Positions 9,585 to 18,284 of a stretch of 64,000 nucleotides of DNA are shown here, one piece after another. The position numbers and the translations under genes were made by a program. The notes under the pieces were generated by a model. That model did not search any database, had not been told where the DNA came from, and saw only the letters and a program-made list of their open reading frames with translations. Source of the stretch: Terrabacter tumescens (GTDB taxonomy: Bacteria; Actinomycetota; Actinomycetes; Actinomycetales; Dermatophilaceae); NCBI RefSeq assembly GCF_014646815.1, contig NZ_BMNZ01000001.1, forward strand, positions 248,001 to 312,000, written 5' to 3'. Every line of letters starts with the position of its first letter. Position 1 is the first letter of the stretch.

Positions 9585-9662
9585 CCCAGCACGACCTCGG
9601 CCAGTCCGCCGGCGCATCGCCGCGCCGGAACCGAAAGCACCACGTACCAAAGGAATCCCAGC

Positions 9663-10796
9663 TTGAACGACTACTACGCCGTCCTCGGTGTCTCGCGCGA
9701 CGCGAGCCAGGAGGAGATCAAGAAGGCCTACCGTCGACTCGCCCGCAAGCTGCACCCGGACGTCAACCCCGGTGCCGAGGCCGAGGAGGAGTTCAAGCGC
9801 GTCTCGCAGGCCTACGACGTGCTCTCCGACCCGCAGAAGCGCCAGTCCTTCGACATGGGCTCCGACCCGTTCGCGTCGGGCGGCGGAGCCGGCTTCGGCG
9901 CGGGACAGGGCTTCTCGTTCAGCGACGTCATGGACGCGTTCTTCGGAGCCGGGGCCCAGGCGGGCACGCGCGGTCCCCGCTCGCGAGTCCAGCGCGGCCA
10001 GGACGCCCTCGTGCGACTCGACATCGACCTCTCCAAGGCCGTCTTCGGCTCCGAGGAGGAGCTGACGCTCGACACGGCCGTCGGCTGCACCCGCTGCGAC
10101 GGTGACGGCGCCGAGCCGGGCACCGGTCGCCAGACCTGCCCGATCTGCAAGGGCGCCGGCGAGGTCCAGCAGATCCAGCGCAGCTTCCTCGGCCAGGTCA
10201 TGACCTCGCGCCCGTGCGTCAACTGCCAGGGCTACGGCGCGACCCTGACCGACCCGTGCCACGACTGCTCGGGCGACGGCCGCGTGCGCACCCGCCGCTC
10301 GCTCACGCTCAAGGTCCCGGCCGGCGTCGACACCGGCACGCGCATCCAGCTGACCGGCGAGGGCGAGGTCGGGCCCGGCAACGGCCCCAAGGCCGATCTC
10401 TACGTCGAGATCCGGGTCGTCAACCACGACACCTACACCCGCCGGGGCGACGACCTGCACTGCAGCGTCGAGCTCCCCATGGCGGCAGCCGCGCTGGGCA
10501 CGAGCTTCAAGCTCTCGACCTTCGACGGCATGCAGGACCTCGAGATCAAGGCCGGCACGCAGAGCGGCGACGTGCTGACGCTGCGCGGTCTCGGCGTGAC
10601 GCACCTGCGCCACGGTGGGCGCGGCGACCTGCTCGTCCACACGACGGTGCAGACGCCGACGCGCCTGACGGAGGAGCAGCAGGAGCTGCTGCGCCAGTTC
10701 GCGGCCCTGCGCGGCGAGGAGAGCCCCCAAGGACGGCTCCAGCCGGCCAACAAGGGCCTCTTCGGCAAGCTGCGCGACGCCTTCAAGGAGAAGTGA
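9663..10796 (+). CDS. dnaJ: Molecular chaperone DnaJ (DnaJ2 type)
   Basis: The 377-residue co-chaperone stimulates DnaK ATPase. The J domain (residues 3-65) contains HPD at 31-33. A Gly/Phe-rich linker follows, then a zinc domain with four CxxCxGxG motifs ([32 protein letters not shown]), then the substrate-binding domain. It is the hrcA-linked paralogue found in actinobacteria, distinct from the copy in the dnaK operon. The start is an unusual TTG at 9663; AAAGGAA about ten bases upstream is the ribosome binding site and no ATG or GTG fits better. Confidence 0.96.
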   Translation: MNDYYAVLGVSRDASQEEIKKAYRRLARKLHPDVNPGAEAEEEFKRVSQAYDVLSDPQKRQSFDMGSDPFASGGGAGFGAGQGFSFSDVMDAFFGAGAQAGTRGPRSRVQRGQDALVRLDIDLSKAVFGSEEELTLDTAVGCTRCDGDGAEPGTGRQTCPICKGAGEVQQIQRSFLGQVMTSRPCVNCQGYGATLTDPCHDCSGDGRVRTRRSLTLKVPAGVDTGTRIQLTGEGEVGPGNGPKADLYVEIRVVNHDTYTRRGDDLHCSVELPMAAAALGTSFKLSTFDGMQDLEIKAGTQSGDVLTLRGLGVTHLRHGGRGDLLVHTTVQTPTRLTEEQQELLRQFAALRGEESPQGRLQPANKGLFGKLRDAFKEK

Positions 10797-10814
10797 CCCT
10801 CCCGTGAGCGCCCG

Positions 10815-11558
10815 GTGACGCACCAGCTCTTCCTCGGCGACCCGTCGGCGGTCGCGGGGGCGGTCGTCGGGTCGAGCTTGCTGCTCGACGGCGACGAGGG
10901 CCGCCACGCCGCGGCCGTCGTGCGCCTGCGTGCGGGCGAGCGCTACTTCGTCGCCGACGGAGCAGGCCGACGCATCCTGCTCGAGGCGACCGACGTCGAC
11001 CGCGGCTGGGTGCGGGGGCACGTGCTCGACGTGACCGACGAGCCCGAGCCCGCACCGCGTCTCGTCCTGGTCCAGGCCCTCGCCAAGGGCGACCGCGACG
11101 AGCAGGCCGTCGAGGCCGCCACCGAGCTCGGCGTCGACGAGGTCGTGCCGTGGCAGGCGGAGCGCTCCGTCGTCGTCTGGCGCGGTGACCGCGCCGCCAA
11201 GTCCCTGGCCAAGTGGTCCGCGGTCGTGGCCCGGGCGACCAAGCAGTCCCGACGGGCCCGTCTGCCGGCGACGTCCCCCGCGGTCGGGCTCGCCCCGCTC
11301 GCCGCACGCGTGGGGGAGTCCGCGCTGACGCTCGTGCTCCACGAGGACGCGACCGAGCCGCTGGCCTCGGTCGACCTACCCCCGTCCGGCGACGTGCTCG
11401 TCGTGGTCGGTCCCGAGGGTGGCATCACCGACCGTGAGCTGGAGACCCTGACCGGTGCCGGGGCCCGGGCCGTGCGACTCGGCTCGACGATCCTTCGCGC
11501 GTCGTCCGCCGGTCCCGCGGCGCTCGCGGTCCTCAGCGCGCGCACCCGCTGGACCTGA
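10815..11558 (+). CDS. rsmE: 16S rRNA m3U1498 methyltransferase RsmE
   Basis: The 247-residue SPOUT-class enzyme uses S-adenosylmethionine to methylate U1498 of 16S rRNA. It shows the RsmE signature: RHAAAVVRLRAGE near the N-terminus, then ALAKGDRDEQAVEAATELGV, then VVVGPEGGIT and the knot segment LGSTILRASSAGPAAL near the end. GTG 10815 lies 18 bases after dnaJ and no separate promoter is seen, so it is probably the last gene of the hrcA operon. This order is conserved in actinobacteria. Confidence 0.95.
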   Translation: MTHQLFLGDPSAVAGAVVGSSLLLDGDEGRHAAAVVRLRAGERYFVADGAGRRILLEATDVDRGWVRGHVLDVTDEPEPAPRLVLVQALAKGDRDEQAVEAATELGVDEVVPWQAERSVVVWRGDRAAKSLAKWSAVVARATKQSRRARLPATSPAVGLAPLAARVGESALTLVLHEDATEPLASVDLPPSGDVLVVVGPEGGITDRELETLTGAGARAVRLGSTILRASSAGPAALAVLSARTRWT

Positions 11559-11569
11559 CGGCATACGCC

Positions 11570-11609
11570 CCCACCCCGTGGGTCGAGGTGATGTCGACGA
11601 CGGGGTGGG
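11570..11609. terminator. Bidirectional terminator between rsmE and the convergent GerMN gene
   Basis: Outer arms CCCACCCCGT (11570-11579) and ACGGGGTGGG (11600-11609) enclose a second stem GTCGA/TCGAC. There is no T-run. It lies exactly between two convergent genes. Confidence 0.7.
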
Positions 11610-11645
11610 TGCCGCGATCACCTCGAACGGGTGGCCGGCCGACGG

Positions 11646-12881
11646 TCAGCGGGCCGTCACGACGAGGGTCTGCTCGGCGGCGATCGAGCCGTCCTTCGCG
11701 CTGCTCTCGAAGACGCGCAGCGTGTAGGTCCCGGAGGCGAGGGGCTTCTTCGTCGTGAACCGGTAGGTCGCGCGGGCCGGGGCCGCCTCGGCGGCGGTCG
11801 TGAACCCGCTGTCGACGCGTCGACCGTCGCGGAGCAGCTCCCACTCGACGTTCGCCTCGAAGGTGCTGGCCACTCCCTTGACCGTGAGCGGGCGCCCGGC
11901 AGGGACGTCGGCGCCGCGCGCGGGCTCGTCGACCCAGATGGGCGCCACCTGGTCGAGGACCGCGACGGGGTCGGCGGGCCGGGTGTAGGTCGACGACGCC
12001 GCGTGGCCGGGGGAGACCTCGGTGCCGCCGTCGGCGAGCTCGAAGCGGACGGGGAGAGCGGCGCCGAGCGCGGCCTGCACCGTCCACACGAGCTGCTCGG
12101 TCGCGAGAGGGGAGGCATCCTGCGTGCCCTTCGACAGGCGCACCGTGATGAGGCGCTCGCCCCGCGTCACGGCCTCTGCGGTGACCCCGGTCCAGGCGGA
12201 GTGGTAGCGCGACCCGGCGGGGACCGGACCCATGGCCAGCCGCAGCGCAGCCAGCGCGTTGCCCGACGGGACCGCCGGGGAGGGCACCTGCGCGGCCACG
12301 AACTCGCGGAACAGTCGGAGCGGGCCGCTCGCCCCCACCACGGGGCCGAGGTAGTAGACGGGCACGCTGGCCGACGCCGTCACCGGAGAGCCCGCGCTCT
12401 TCGTGGGAGGCGCCGGGGTGGAGGTCGCCGACGGGGCCGACGGCCTCGGGGCGGTCTGGGTCGGCACGCTCGTCGCTGCACTCGACCGGGCCGCGGAGGG
12501 CGTTGGCTCCGGTGTGCCGACGGCGGTCGACGCGCCGATCACCAGGGGCGTCTGCGACGGGGGACGGTTCACCGCCCACACGGTGCCGGCCACGAGCACG
12601 GCGGCAGCAGCCGCCGCAGCAGGAAGGACCCAGCGGTGATGGCGGTTCGACGCCGACCCGGCTGCGGCGCCGGGACCGGAGTGCGCGTCCGTGAGGATCG
12701 CGGCGAGCCGGTCGCCGGGGGCGATGGAGCGGGCGTCCGCGTCGAGCGCGCTGCGGAGCCGGTCCTCGACCGGCGCCAGACCCTCGCCGATGGGTGTCGG
12801 CGGGTCGGCGGGTCGGCTGGTGGTCCGGCCGGTCGGCTCCTCTGCAGGCGTCTGCCCCGGTCGGATCGGGTCGGTGTTCAT
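11646..12881 (-). CDS. Membrane protein with GerMN and Gmad2 domains, sigma-factor partner
   Basis: A 411-residue type II membrane protein. Residues 1-83 are cytoplasmic, a single helix spans about 84-104, a Thr/Pro/Ser-rich linker runs to 170, a GerMN-like domain covers about 175-288 (opening PVYYLGP) and a Gmad2-like Ig domain about 312-411. The start codon overlaps the stop of the upstream ECF sigma gene (ATGA), so the two are translationally coupled. The cytoplasmic part, with RLRSALDADARSIAPGDRL, looks like the helical segment of anti-sigma-type partners. I infer that it senses the envelope and modulates the sigma factor. The name does not imply sporulation. Confidence 0.75.
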   Translation of the reverse strand: MNTDPIRPGQTPAEEPTGRTTSRPADPPTPIGEGLAPVEDRLRSALDADARSIAPGDRLAAILTDAHSGPGAAAGSASNRHHRWVLPAAAAAAAVLVAGTVWAVNRPPSQTPLVIGASTAVGTPEPTPSAARSSAATSVPTQTAPRPSAPSATSTPAPPTKSAGSPVTASASVPVYYLGPVVGASGPLRLFREFVAAQVPSPAVPSGNALAALRLAMGPVPAGSRYHSAWTGVTAEAVTRGERLITVRLSKGTQDASPLATEQLVWTVQAALGAALPVRFELADGGTEVSPGHAASSTYTRPADPVAVLDQVAPIWVDEPARGADVPAGRPLTVKGVASTFEANVEWELLRDGRRVDSGFTTAAEAAPARATYRFTTKKPLASGTYTLRVFESSAKDGSIAAEQTLVVTAR

Positions 12882-13462
12882 GACAGCTCCAGGAGTTCGA
12901 CGGTGCGGCGCAGGGCCGTCAGGCCGCGGTGGGCATGGGTCTTCACGGCGCCGGGGGAGATCTCGAGGGCCTGGGCGATCTGGGCCTCGGACAGGTCGGA
13001 GTAGTAGCGAAGGACGAGCACCTCGCGCTGGCGCTCCGGCAGCGTGCGGAGGGCACGAAGGACGGCGTCACGCTCTGCGGAGCGGAGCACCTGGGTCTCG
13101 GCGCTGCCGTGGCTGCCCCGGCCGGGCGCGTCCGCCGCGGCCGCCTCGCGCGCGTTCTGCCGGTCGACGACGACGCTGTGGCGCTGCACGGACCGGCAGC
13201 CGTTGACCACGGCGGTCTGGAGGTAGCCGACGACCCGGCCGCTGTCGCGGATCGAGGACCAGCTGCGGTGGGTCGCCACGAAGGCGTCCTGGACGACGTC
13301 CTCGGCGGCGAGCTGATCGCGCAGCAGGAGCCAGGCGAGGCGGACGAGCCGGTGCCAGTGCGCCTCGTAGAGGACGGTGACGGCGGCGTCGGGATCGGTC
13401 GGCAGCTCGGAGGGCCCAGGGGCCTCGGAGGAACCAGAGGCACTGAGCTGGCCAGCCGGCAT
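12878..13462 (-). CDS. ECF RNA polymerase sigma factor (SigE family)
   Basis: The 194-residue protein has sigma region 2 at about 27-97 (LYEAHWHRLVRLAWLLLRD, then AEDVVQDAFVATHR) and region 4 at about 130-185 (LPERQREVLVLRYYSDLSEA, then IAQALEISPGAVKTHAHRG). These belong to the actinobacterial SigE-type ECF group. Start ATG 13462 lies inside a copy of the GTATGCCG octamer; starting further upstream would add an unconserved tail. It forms an operon with the GerMN membrane protein. Target promoters are unknown. Confidence 0.9.
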   Translation of the reverse strand: MPAGQLSASGSSEAPGPSELPTDPDAAVTVLYEAHWHRLVRLAWLLLRDQLAAEDVVQDAFVATHRSWSSIRDSGRVVGYLQTAVVNGCRSVQRHSVVVDRQNAREAAAADAPGRGSHGSAETQVLRSAERDAVLRALRTLPERQREVLVLRYYSDLSEAQIAQALEISPGAVKTHAHRGLTALRRTVELLELS

Positions 13463-13565
13463 ACCCAACGTTCTCACGCAGATATGACGCGCAGGTGGCG
13501 TCGCCGGTTGACACGGCATCGTGTCGCCCCGTGCCCGTCCCGTCCGCGAGGGCTCACGACGCGCT

Positions 13566-13601
13566 CAGGCCCACGGCAGCCGGCGGGGGCTGCCATGGGC
13601 C
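13566..13601 (-). terminator. Terminator downstream of GH30 gene
   Basis: A 15-base stem (13566-13580 with 13587-13601, one C/T mismatch that is a G-U pair in RNA) and a six-base loop. It lies just past the GH30 stop codon. The remainder of 13463-13653 shows no gene. Confidence 0.7.
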
Positions 13602-13653
13602 TGGGCGCAGTCGCGGCGTCGCCGGCGCGTCGCCGGTCGGGCCGTCGGTCGGG

Positions 13654-16617
13654 TCAGCCGGCCGACTTGGCCATGACCTCGACCTCGCTGACCGTCATGT
13701 AGCTCGACGCCGTCATGACGACGCGCACGGCCGAGGTGCGGGTCGGCGTGACCGGCACCGACACGACCGGGGCGGCCGGACCGCTGGCCGCCACCGTGAC
13801 CTCGCCGGACACCGGAATCCACGAGCCGCCCACGAGGGCCTCGACGTGGAGGGTGCGGGCGTAGCTGACGTTGCCGCCGTCCTGGTAGAAGCGGGTGACG
13901 ACCTTCGTCACGTCGCGGGGTGCGGGCAGGGTGACGGTGAGCGTGTCACCCGGACGCTGTGTGCCCGACCGCCAGTTCGACCAGGCCTTGTCCGTGAGGA
14001 CGCCGTTGACGATGCCCTGCACCGAGTAGCCGGGCTCGGTGAACGTCGCCGAGGCCGTCGTGCCGGGCGTGAGGGCGGCATTGGCCTCGACGGGCTCGGT
14101 CACCGTGACGACGAGCGTGGCGGGCGCGGTCGACCCGTCCGGCAGCGTGGCCGTGCCGGACAGTCGGACCGTGCCCACGAAGTCGTAGGCCGCCCCACTC
14201 GTGTCCCACGTGACCGGCAGCGTCGCCGTGGCGCCGAACCGGTCCGACGTCGCGGTCACCGTCGCCGGGAGGTCGGGAGTCCCACCGACGTAGGTGCGCG
14301 CCGTGGCCGGGTCGGTGGCCGAGATCGTGTCGACGGTGACGACGGCGCGCACGGCGAACTCACGCCCGGTGGCCGGGTCGGTGGCCGTGCCGAAGACGAA
14401 GACGCGACCGGTGTGGGCCCAGCGTGCTGCGGGGACGGGACGCCACGTCACGGGCAGGGCGCCGGTCCCGGCACCGACGCGGTCGGGGGTGACGGTGCTC
14501 GGCAGGGTCGGTGCCACGCCCGGCATGGTGAAGACGGGCACGTCGGCCACGCCGCGGACGGTCTCGTCGACGAGGGTCCAACGCTGGTTGGGCGCGGCGT
14601 TCGGCTGCCAGACGCCTACCGGAGAACCATCCGCCGTGGCCTGGCCGCCGACCTCGATGTTGCCCGGGCCGGTCGCGCTCGAGATGGTCCAGGAGCCGTC
14701 GCCGGTCGTCGAGAGGTACCACTGTGCCGCGGCGTCAGGAGCCGCCTGTGCCGTCTCCAGCACGAGGGACCCGGACCGCAGGGCGACCTGCCGACCGTCG
14801 AGCGCCCGCAGCTGGTAGCGCTCGCGGTTGGTGTCACCGCTCGTCAGCTTCGTGACGGTCCAGAGCTGGTCGGCGCTGGCCGCGTCGGTCGTGCGGATCG
14901 CGAGGCCGGGCTGCTCGGCGTCGAGCGAGCGTCCGCTCTGCACGCCGACGAAGCGGTAGGCGTGGCCCTCCTGGAAGGTCGGGGCGTCCGCCGCGACGCC
15001 GCGCACGTCGGAGACGACGAGGGTCGTGACCGACTGCGCCGGCACCCGGACGGTGGCCGAGCTGCCGTCGACCGCGACGGGAGCCTGCGACCTCAGGGCG
15101 CCGGACGCGTCGGTGACCACGGCGGTGACGCTCGCCTTCGGGCCGATCTTGCCGAACTTCGACAGGTCGACCGACAGGTCCTGCGCGGCTGACCCGCCGT
15201 TGGTGTGCACGAGGGTGGCGGTCCGGGCGTCCGGCCGGATGGCGGCGACGGTGCTCGGGTCGTCGACCTTGACGAGGTGGTCGCCCGGGCGGATGTAGTG
15301 GGTGAAGTTGCGGACCGTGTTGAACTTCTGGTTCGTGCGGATCGGGCAGCTCTCGAGCGTGTCCTGGGCCGTGCAGTCGAAGCGCATCTGGATGCTGCCC
15401 CAGTTGGCGCCGGCAGCGCTCTCGCCTCCCGGCTTCATGTTGTCGTAGTCCTCGACGGGCTGCCAGAACACCCAGGCCGACGGCTCGAGCTCGCGCAGGT
15501 CGTCGGTCATGTGCTGGGCCATCCCGATGCCGGGCTCCATGGAGGTGAAGCTCTGGCCGTTGCCCCAGCTGCCCTCGACCTCGGACATCCACAGCGGCTT
15601 GGCGTCGGACTTGCTGAGGTCACGCACGGCGGTGCGCTGGGACGTGCCGTAGGTGTGGACGTTCATCCGGCTGATCGCGGCCTTGACGTCGGCGGGGTAG
15701 GTCATCCAGTTGGTGACGAACGTGCCCGGGTTGGTCTCGTCCATCGCCGAGATCTTCGCGTCGGTGCCGGAGGCGGCGAGCGCGGGCGCCAGGGCGCGGA
15801 CCACCTGCTGCTGCAGCTGCGGTCCGATGTGGGCTCCCTCCTGACGGCCGCCCGTCGGGCGGCCGTCGGCGCCGAGCTGGGTGCCCCAGTAGCTCGTGTT
15901 GGGCTCGTTGAACGGGTCGATGGTGGCGACCTTGATGCCGTGCGTCTGCTCGAGGCGCTCGGTGACCTTGACGAGGTAGGCCGCGAAGTCGGCGACGCTG
16001 CCGGGCTTGAGCTGGTCCTGGGAGGCGTTGAAGTTGCCGGAGACGTAGCCGCTCTGCGTCATGAACCACGGCGGGGAGTTGCTGAACGTCTCCCACGTGG
16101 TGACGTCGCCCTTGATGCGGTCGACCCACCAGCGCTGGGTCCGGTCGGCGTCCCAGTTCCAGTCGGCCGGGTCATCGGGTGACCACCAGTCGACGTCGGT
16201 GCGGGTCGTGCCGGCCGGGGCCTTCCACCAGCCCTCGACGGCTCCGCCGGGGCGCAGGTAGTCCGCGACGTCGGGTGCGTTGCCGCCGCCGATGTTGTAG
16301 CGGGCGATGTTGAGCGCGAGGCCGTCCTTGCCGAAGACGAGGTCGGCGAGCCTGTTGCGCACCGCGTCGGGGTAGTCGCCCGTCGCGTTGGCGAACCACA
16401 CGAGGCTCGTGCCCCAGCCCTCGAAGGCGGGCTGCTGATAGGAGGGGTCGGGGGTGATGCGGACGGTGGGGACGCCGTCGGCAGCTGCGGCGGGTGGGGG
16501 AGCGGTCGCCGGCGCGGCGGGCGCGGCCGTGGCCGCGGGGCCGGCCAGCAGCGAGCCGACGGCGACCGTGGCGGCGGCCAGCGCGCCGGAGGCGACGCGG
16601 GTGGGGCGGGGTCTCAT
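13654..16617 (-). CDS. Secreted GH30-family glycoside hydrolase, multidomain
   Basis: A 987-residue extracellular enzyme. A signal peptide (1-33) is followed by a GH30 clan-A catalytic domain (about 50-540). The acid/base is Glu238 in DPFNEPN and the likely nucleophile is Glu346 in LWMSEVEG. After that come a ricin-type beta-trefoil (about 550-685), two Ig-like modules (about 695-765 and 775-842) and a discoidin-like module (about 845-985), all suited to carbohydrate binding. The catalytic sequence resembles endo-beta-1,6-galactanases (arabinogalactan side chains) more than glucosylceramidases; that assignment is tentative. ATG 16617 has AGGAAGG upstream. A LacI-type operator sits in its promoter region. 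Confidence 0.88.
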   Translation of the reverse strand: MRPRPTRVASGALAAATVAVGSLLAGPAATAAPAAPATAPPPAAAADGVPTVRITPDPSYQQPAFEGWGTSLVWFANATGDYPDAVRNRLADLVFGKDGLALNIARYNIGGGNAPDVADYLRPGGAVEGWWKAPAGTTRTDVDWWSPDDPADWNWDADRTQRWWVDRIKGDVTTWETFSNSPPWFMTQSGYVSGNFNASQDQLKPGSVADFAAYLVKVTERLEQTHGIKVATIDPFNEPNTSYWGTQLGADGRPTGGRQEGAHIGPQLQQQVVRALAPALAASGTDAKISAMDETNPGTFVTNWMTYPADVKAAISRMNVHTYGTSQRTAVRDLSKSDAKPLWMSEVEGSWGNGQSFTSMEPGIGMAQHMTDDLRELEPSAWVFWQPVEDYDNMKPGGESAAGANWGSIQMRFDCTAQDTLESCPIRTNQKFNTVRNFTHYIRPGDHLVKVDDPSTVAAIRPDARTATLVHTNGGSAAQDLSVDLSKFGKIGPKASVTAVVTDASGALRSQAPVAVDGSSATVRVPAQSVTTLVVSDVRGVAADAPTFQEGHAYRFVGVQSGRSLDAEQPGLAIRTTDAASADQLWTVTKLTSGDTNRERYQLRALDGRQVALRSGSLVLETAQAAPDAAAQWYLSTTGDGSWTISSATGPGNIEVGGQATADGSPVGVWQPNAAPNQRWTLVDETVRGVADVPVFTMPGVAPTLPSTVTPDRVGAGTGALPVTWRPVPAARWAHTGRVFVFGTATDPATGREFAVRAVVTVDTISATDPATARTYVGGTPDLPATVTATSDRFGATATLPVTWDTSGAAYDFVGTVRLSGTATLPDGSTAPATLVVTVTEPVEANAALTPGTTASATFTEPGYSVQGIVNGVLTDKAWSNWRSGTQRPGDTLTVTLPAPRDVTKVVTRFYQDGGNVSYARTLHVEALVGGSWIPVSGEVTVAASGPAAPVVSVPVTPTRTSAVRVVMTASSYMTVSEVEVMAKSAG

Positions 16618-16689
16618 GGTGGTGCCTTCCTGGAGCGACGGCGGTGGCGGTCCCGGTCGAACGTGCAGCCCGGTGTCCGGAATGGAGGT

Positions 16690-16705
16690 ATGTTTGCGCA
16701 AACAT
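16690..16705. promoter_or_regulatory. LacI-family operator palindrome
   Basis: ATGTTTGCGCAAACAT is a perfect 16-base palindrome with the central CG typical of LacI-family operators. It lies in the 257-base gap between the divergent GH30 (start 16617) and LacI (start 16875) genes, 73 bases from the GH30 start. The rest of the gap shows no other clear element. Confidence 0.85.
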
Positions 16706-16874
16706 TCGAACCTCGGTCACCGTCCCAGCCCAGCGGGACGGGTGTCAAGGGCCCGTCTCGCGGAGGCTGGCAGGATGAGCCCGGACGCACCCGGCATACG
16801 CGGACGGCAGGCACGCACGGCAAGCACGCACGGGGTTCGGCGAGGCGACAGTGGTCGGGGACGAGGAGGCACGG

Positions 16875-17915
16875 GTGGGGCAGCGGCGAGCGGTCTCGAT
16901 GGCCGACGTGGCGCGCCTGGCCAACGTGTCGGCGCAGACGGTCTCGCGCGTCTCGAACGGCGAGAGCAGCGTCGTCGAGAGCACGAGGCTCTCCGTCCTC
17001 CGGGCGATGGAGGAGCTCGGCTACCGGCCCAACAGCGCCGCTCGCGCCCTGAAGCGCGGGGAGTTCCGGGCGATCGGGGTCATGACCTTCACCCTGTCGA
17101 CGACCGGCAACGTGCGCACCCTCGAGGGCATCGTGGCGGCCGCCGCCGCCCAGGACTACGCCGTGACGCTCATCCCCGTCGGGGCCCCGTCGCAGGACGC
17201 CGTGCGCGGAGCGTTCACGCGCGCCGGCGAGCTCGCCGTCGACGCGGTGGTCGCCATCATGGAGACCCACCTCGCGAGCGACGCGCCCCCGCCCTACCCG
17301 CCCGGCTTCAAGGTGGTCGTGGCCGACTCGGACGACGCCGGTGACCGGCACCCCGTCGTCGACACCGACCAGGCTGCGGGTGCCGTCTCGGCCGCCCAGC
17401 ACCTGCTCGACCTCGGGCACCGCACCGTGTGGCACGTGGCAGGGCCGGAGAGCTCGTATGCCGCGCAGCGCCGTCGCGACGCCTGGCAGGCGCAGCTCGT
17501 GGCGCGGGGTCTCGAGGTGCCGCCCGTCCAGCACGGCGACTGGACGCCCCGGTCCGGCTACGAGATCGGTCTCCGGCTGGCCGAGGAGCCTTCGTGCACA
17601 GCGGTTTTCGCGGCGAACGACCAGATGGCTCTCGGGCTCCTGCGGGCTTTTCACGACAGTGGCCTCCGGGTGCCCGAGGACGTCAGCGTCGTCGGCTTCG
17701 ACGACGTGCCGGAGGCGGAGTCCTACATCCCGCCGCTGACGACGGTGCGCCAGGACTTCGAGCAGATCGGCCGGCTCTGCGTCGAGCAGGTGCTCGGACA
17801 GGTGCGGCGGACCGGGCCGACGACCGGCACCACCCTCGTGCCCACGCAGCTCGTCGTGCGCTCGAGCACCGCCGCGCCGGGGCGCACGGGTGCGCGGCGC
17901 CCACGACGTGCCTAG
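16875..17915 (+). CDS. LacI-family transcriptional regulator
   Basis: The 346-residue repressor has the LacI helix-turn-helix at about 7-30 (SMADVARLANVSAQTVSRVS) and a hinge with NSAARALKRG. The periplasmic-binding-like sensor follows, with VFAANDQMALGLLRA and DVSVVGFDDVPEAESYIPPL near the end. GTG 16875 is preferred over GTG 16851 because AGGAGG lies five bases upstream of it and the length then fits the family. It is divergent from the GH30 gene with a perfect operator between, so it most likely controls that gene, and itself, in response to a sugar. Confidence 0.92.
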   Translation: MGQRRAVSMADVARLANVSAQTVSRVSNGESSVVESTRLSVLRAMEELGYRPNSAARALKRGEFRAIGVMTFTLSTTGNVRTLEGIVAAAAAQDYAVTLIPVGAPSQDAVRGAFTRAGELAVDAVVAIMETHLASDAPPPYPPGFKVVVADSDDAGDRHPVVDTDQAAGAVSAAQHLLDLGHRTVWHVAGPESSYAAQRRRDAWQAQLVARGLEVPPVQHGDWTPRSGYEIGLRLAEEPSCTAVFAANDQMALGLLRAFHDSGLRVPEDVSVVGFDDVPEAESYIPPLTTVRQDFEQIGRLCVEQVLGQVRRTGPTTGTTLVPTQLVVRSSTAAPGRTGARRPRRA

Positions 17916-17918
17916 GGT
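17913..17918 (+). promoter_or_regulatory. Putative -10 box of HIT gene (leaderless)
   Basis: TAGGGT, overlapping the end of the LacI gene, lies six bases before ATG 17925 with no Shine-Dalgarno between. Confidence 0.55.
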
Positions 17919-17924
17919 GCAGTC

Positions 17925-18284
17925 ATGACCTCGCAGACCCCCGATGACTGCCTCTTCTGCAAGATCGTCGCCGGTGAGATCCCGTCCGACCGGGTCGCCG
18001 AGAGCGAGCGGTCGATCGCCTTCCGTGACATCAACCCGGCCGCGCCGATCCACGTCCTCGTCGTGCCGCGGCGCCACGAGCCGACCGTCGGTGCGCTCGC
18101 GGCCGCGTCGGGCGAGGACCTGACGGACGTCTTCCGCCTGGCCTCCCGCGTGGCCGAGCAGGAGGGCGTGGCTGACGCCCACCGGATGATCGTCAACACC
18201 GGCAGCGACGCCGGCCAGACGATCTTCCACGCCCACGTGCACCTCATCGCCGGCGCGGCGTTCAGCGAAGGGCGGATGGTGTGA
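17925..18284 (+). CDS. HIT-family (histidine triad) protein
   Basis: A 119-residue nucleotide phosphoramidase/hydrolase of the HINT type. The histidine triad HAHVH is at 102-106, with the N-terminal CLFCKIVAGEIP (Cys9 and Cys12 form half of a possible zinc site) and the core FRDINPAAPIHVLVVPRRH. It begins a run of tightly packed genes: its stop overlaps the start of the S10 peptidase gene (GTGA). Cellular role is housekeeping and poorly defined. Confidence 0.95.
   Translation: MTSQTPDDCLFCKIVAGEIPSDRVAESERSIAFRDINPAAPIHVLVVPRRHEPTVGALAAASGEDLTDVFRLASRVAEQEGVADAHRMIVNTGSDAGQTIFHAHVHLIAGAAFSEGRMV

Noticed and set aside
2982-11342. Very long open frames on the strand opposite hemW-aldehyde dehydrogenase and opposite hrcA-dnaJ
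   Set aside because: They are mirror frames of high-GC genes, with Arg/Gly/Asp-rich low-complexity products and no start signals. The sense-strand genes are certain.
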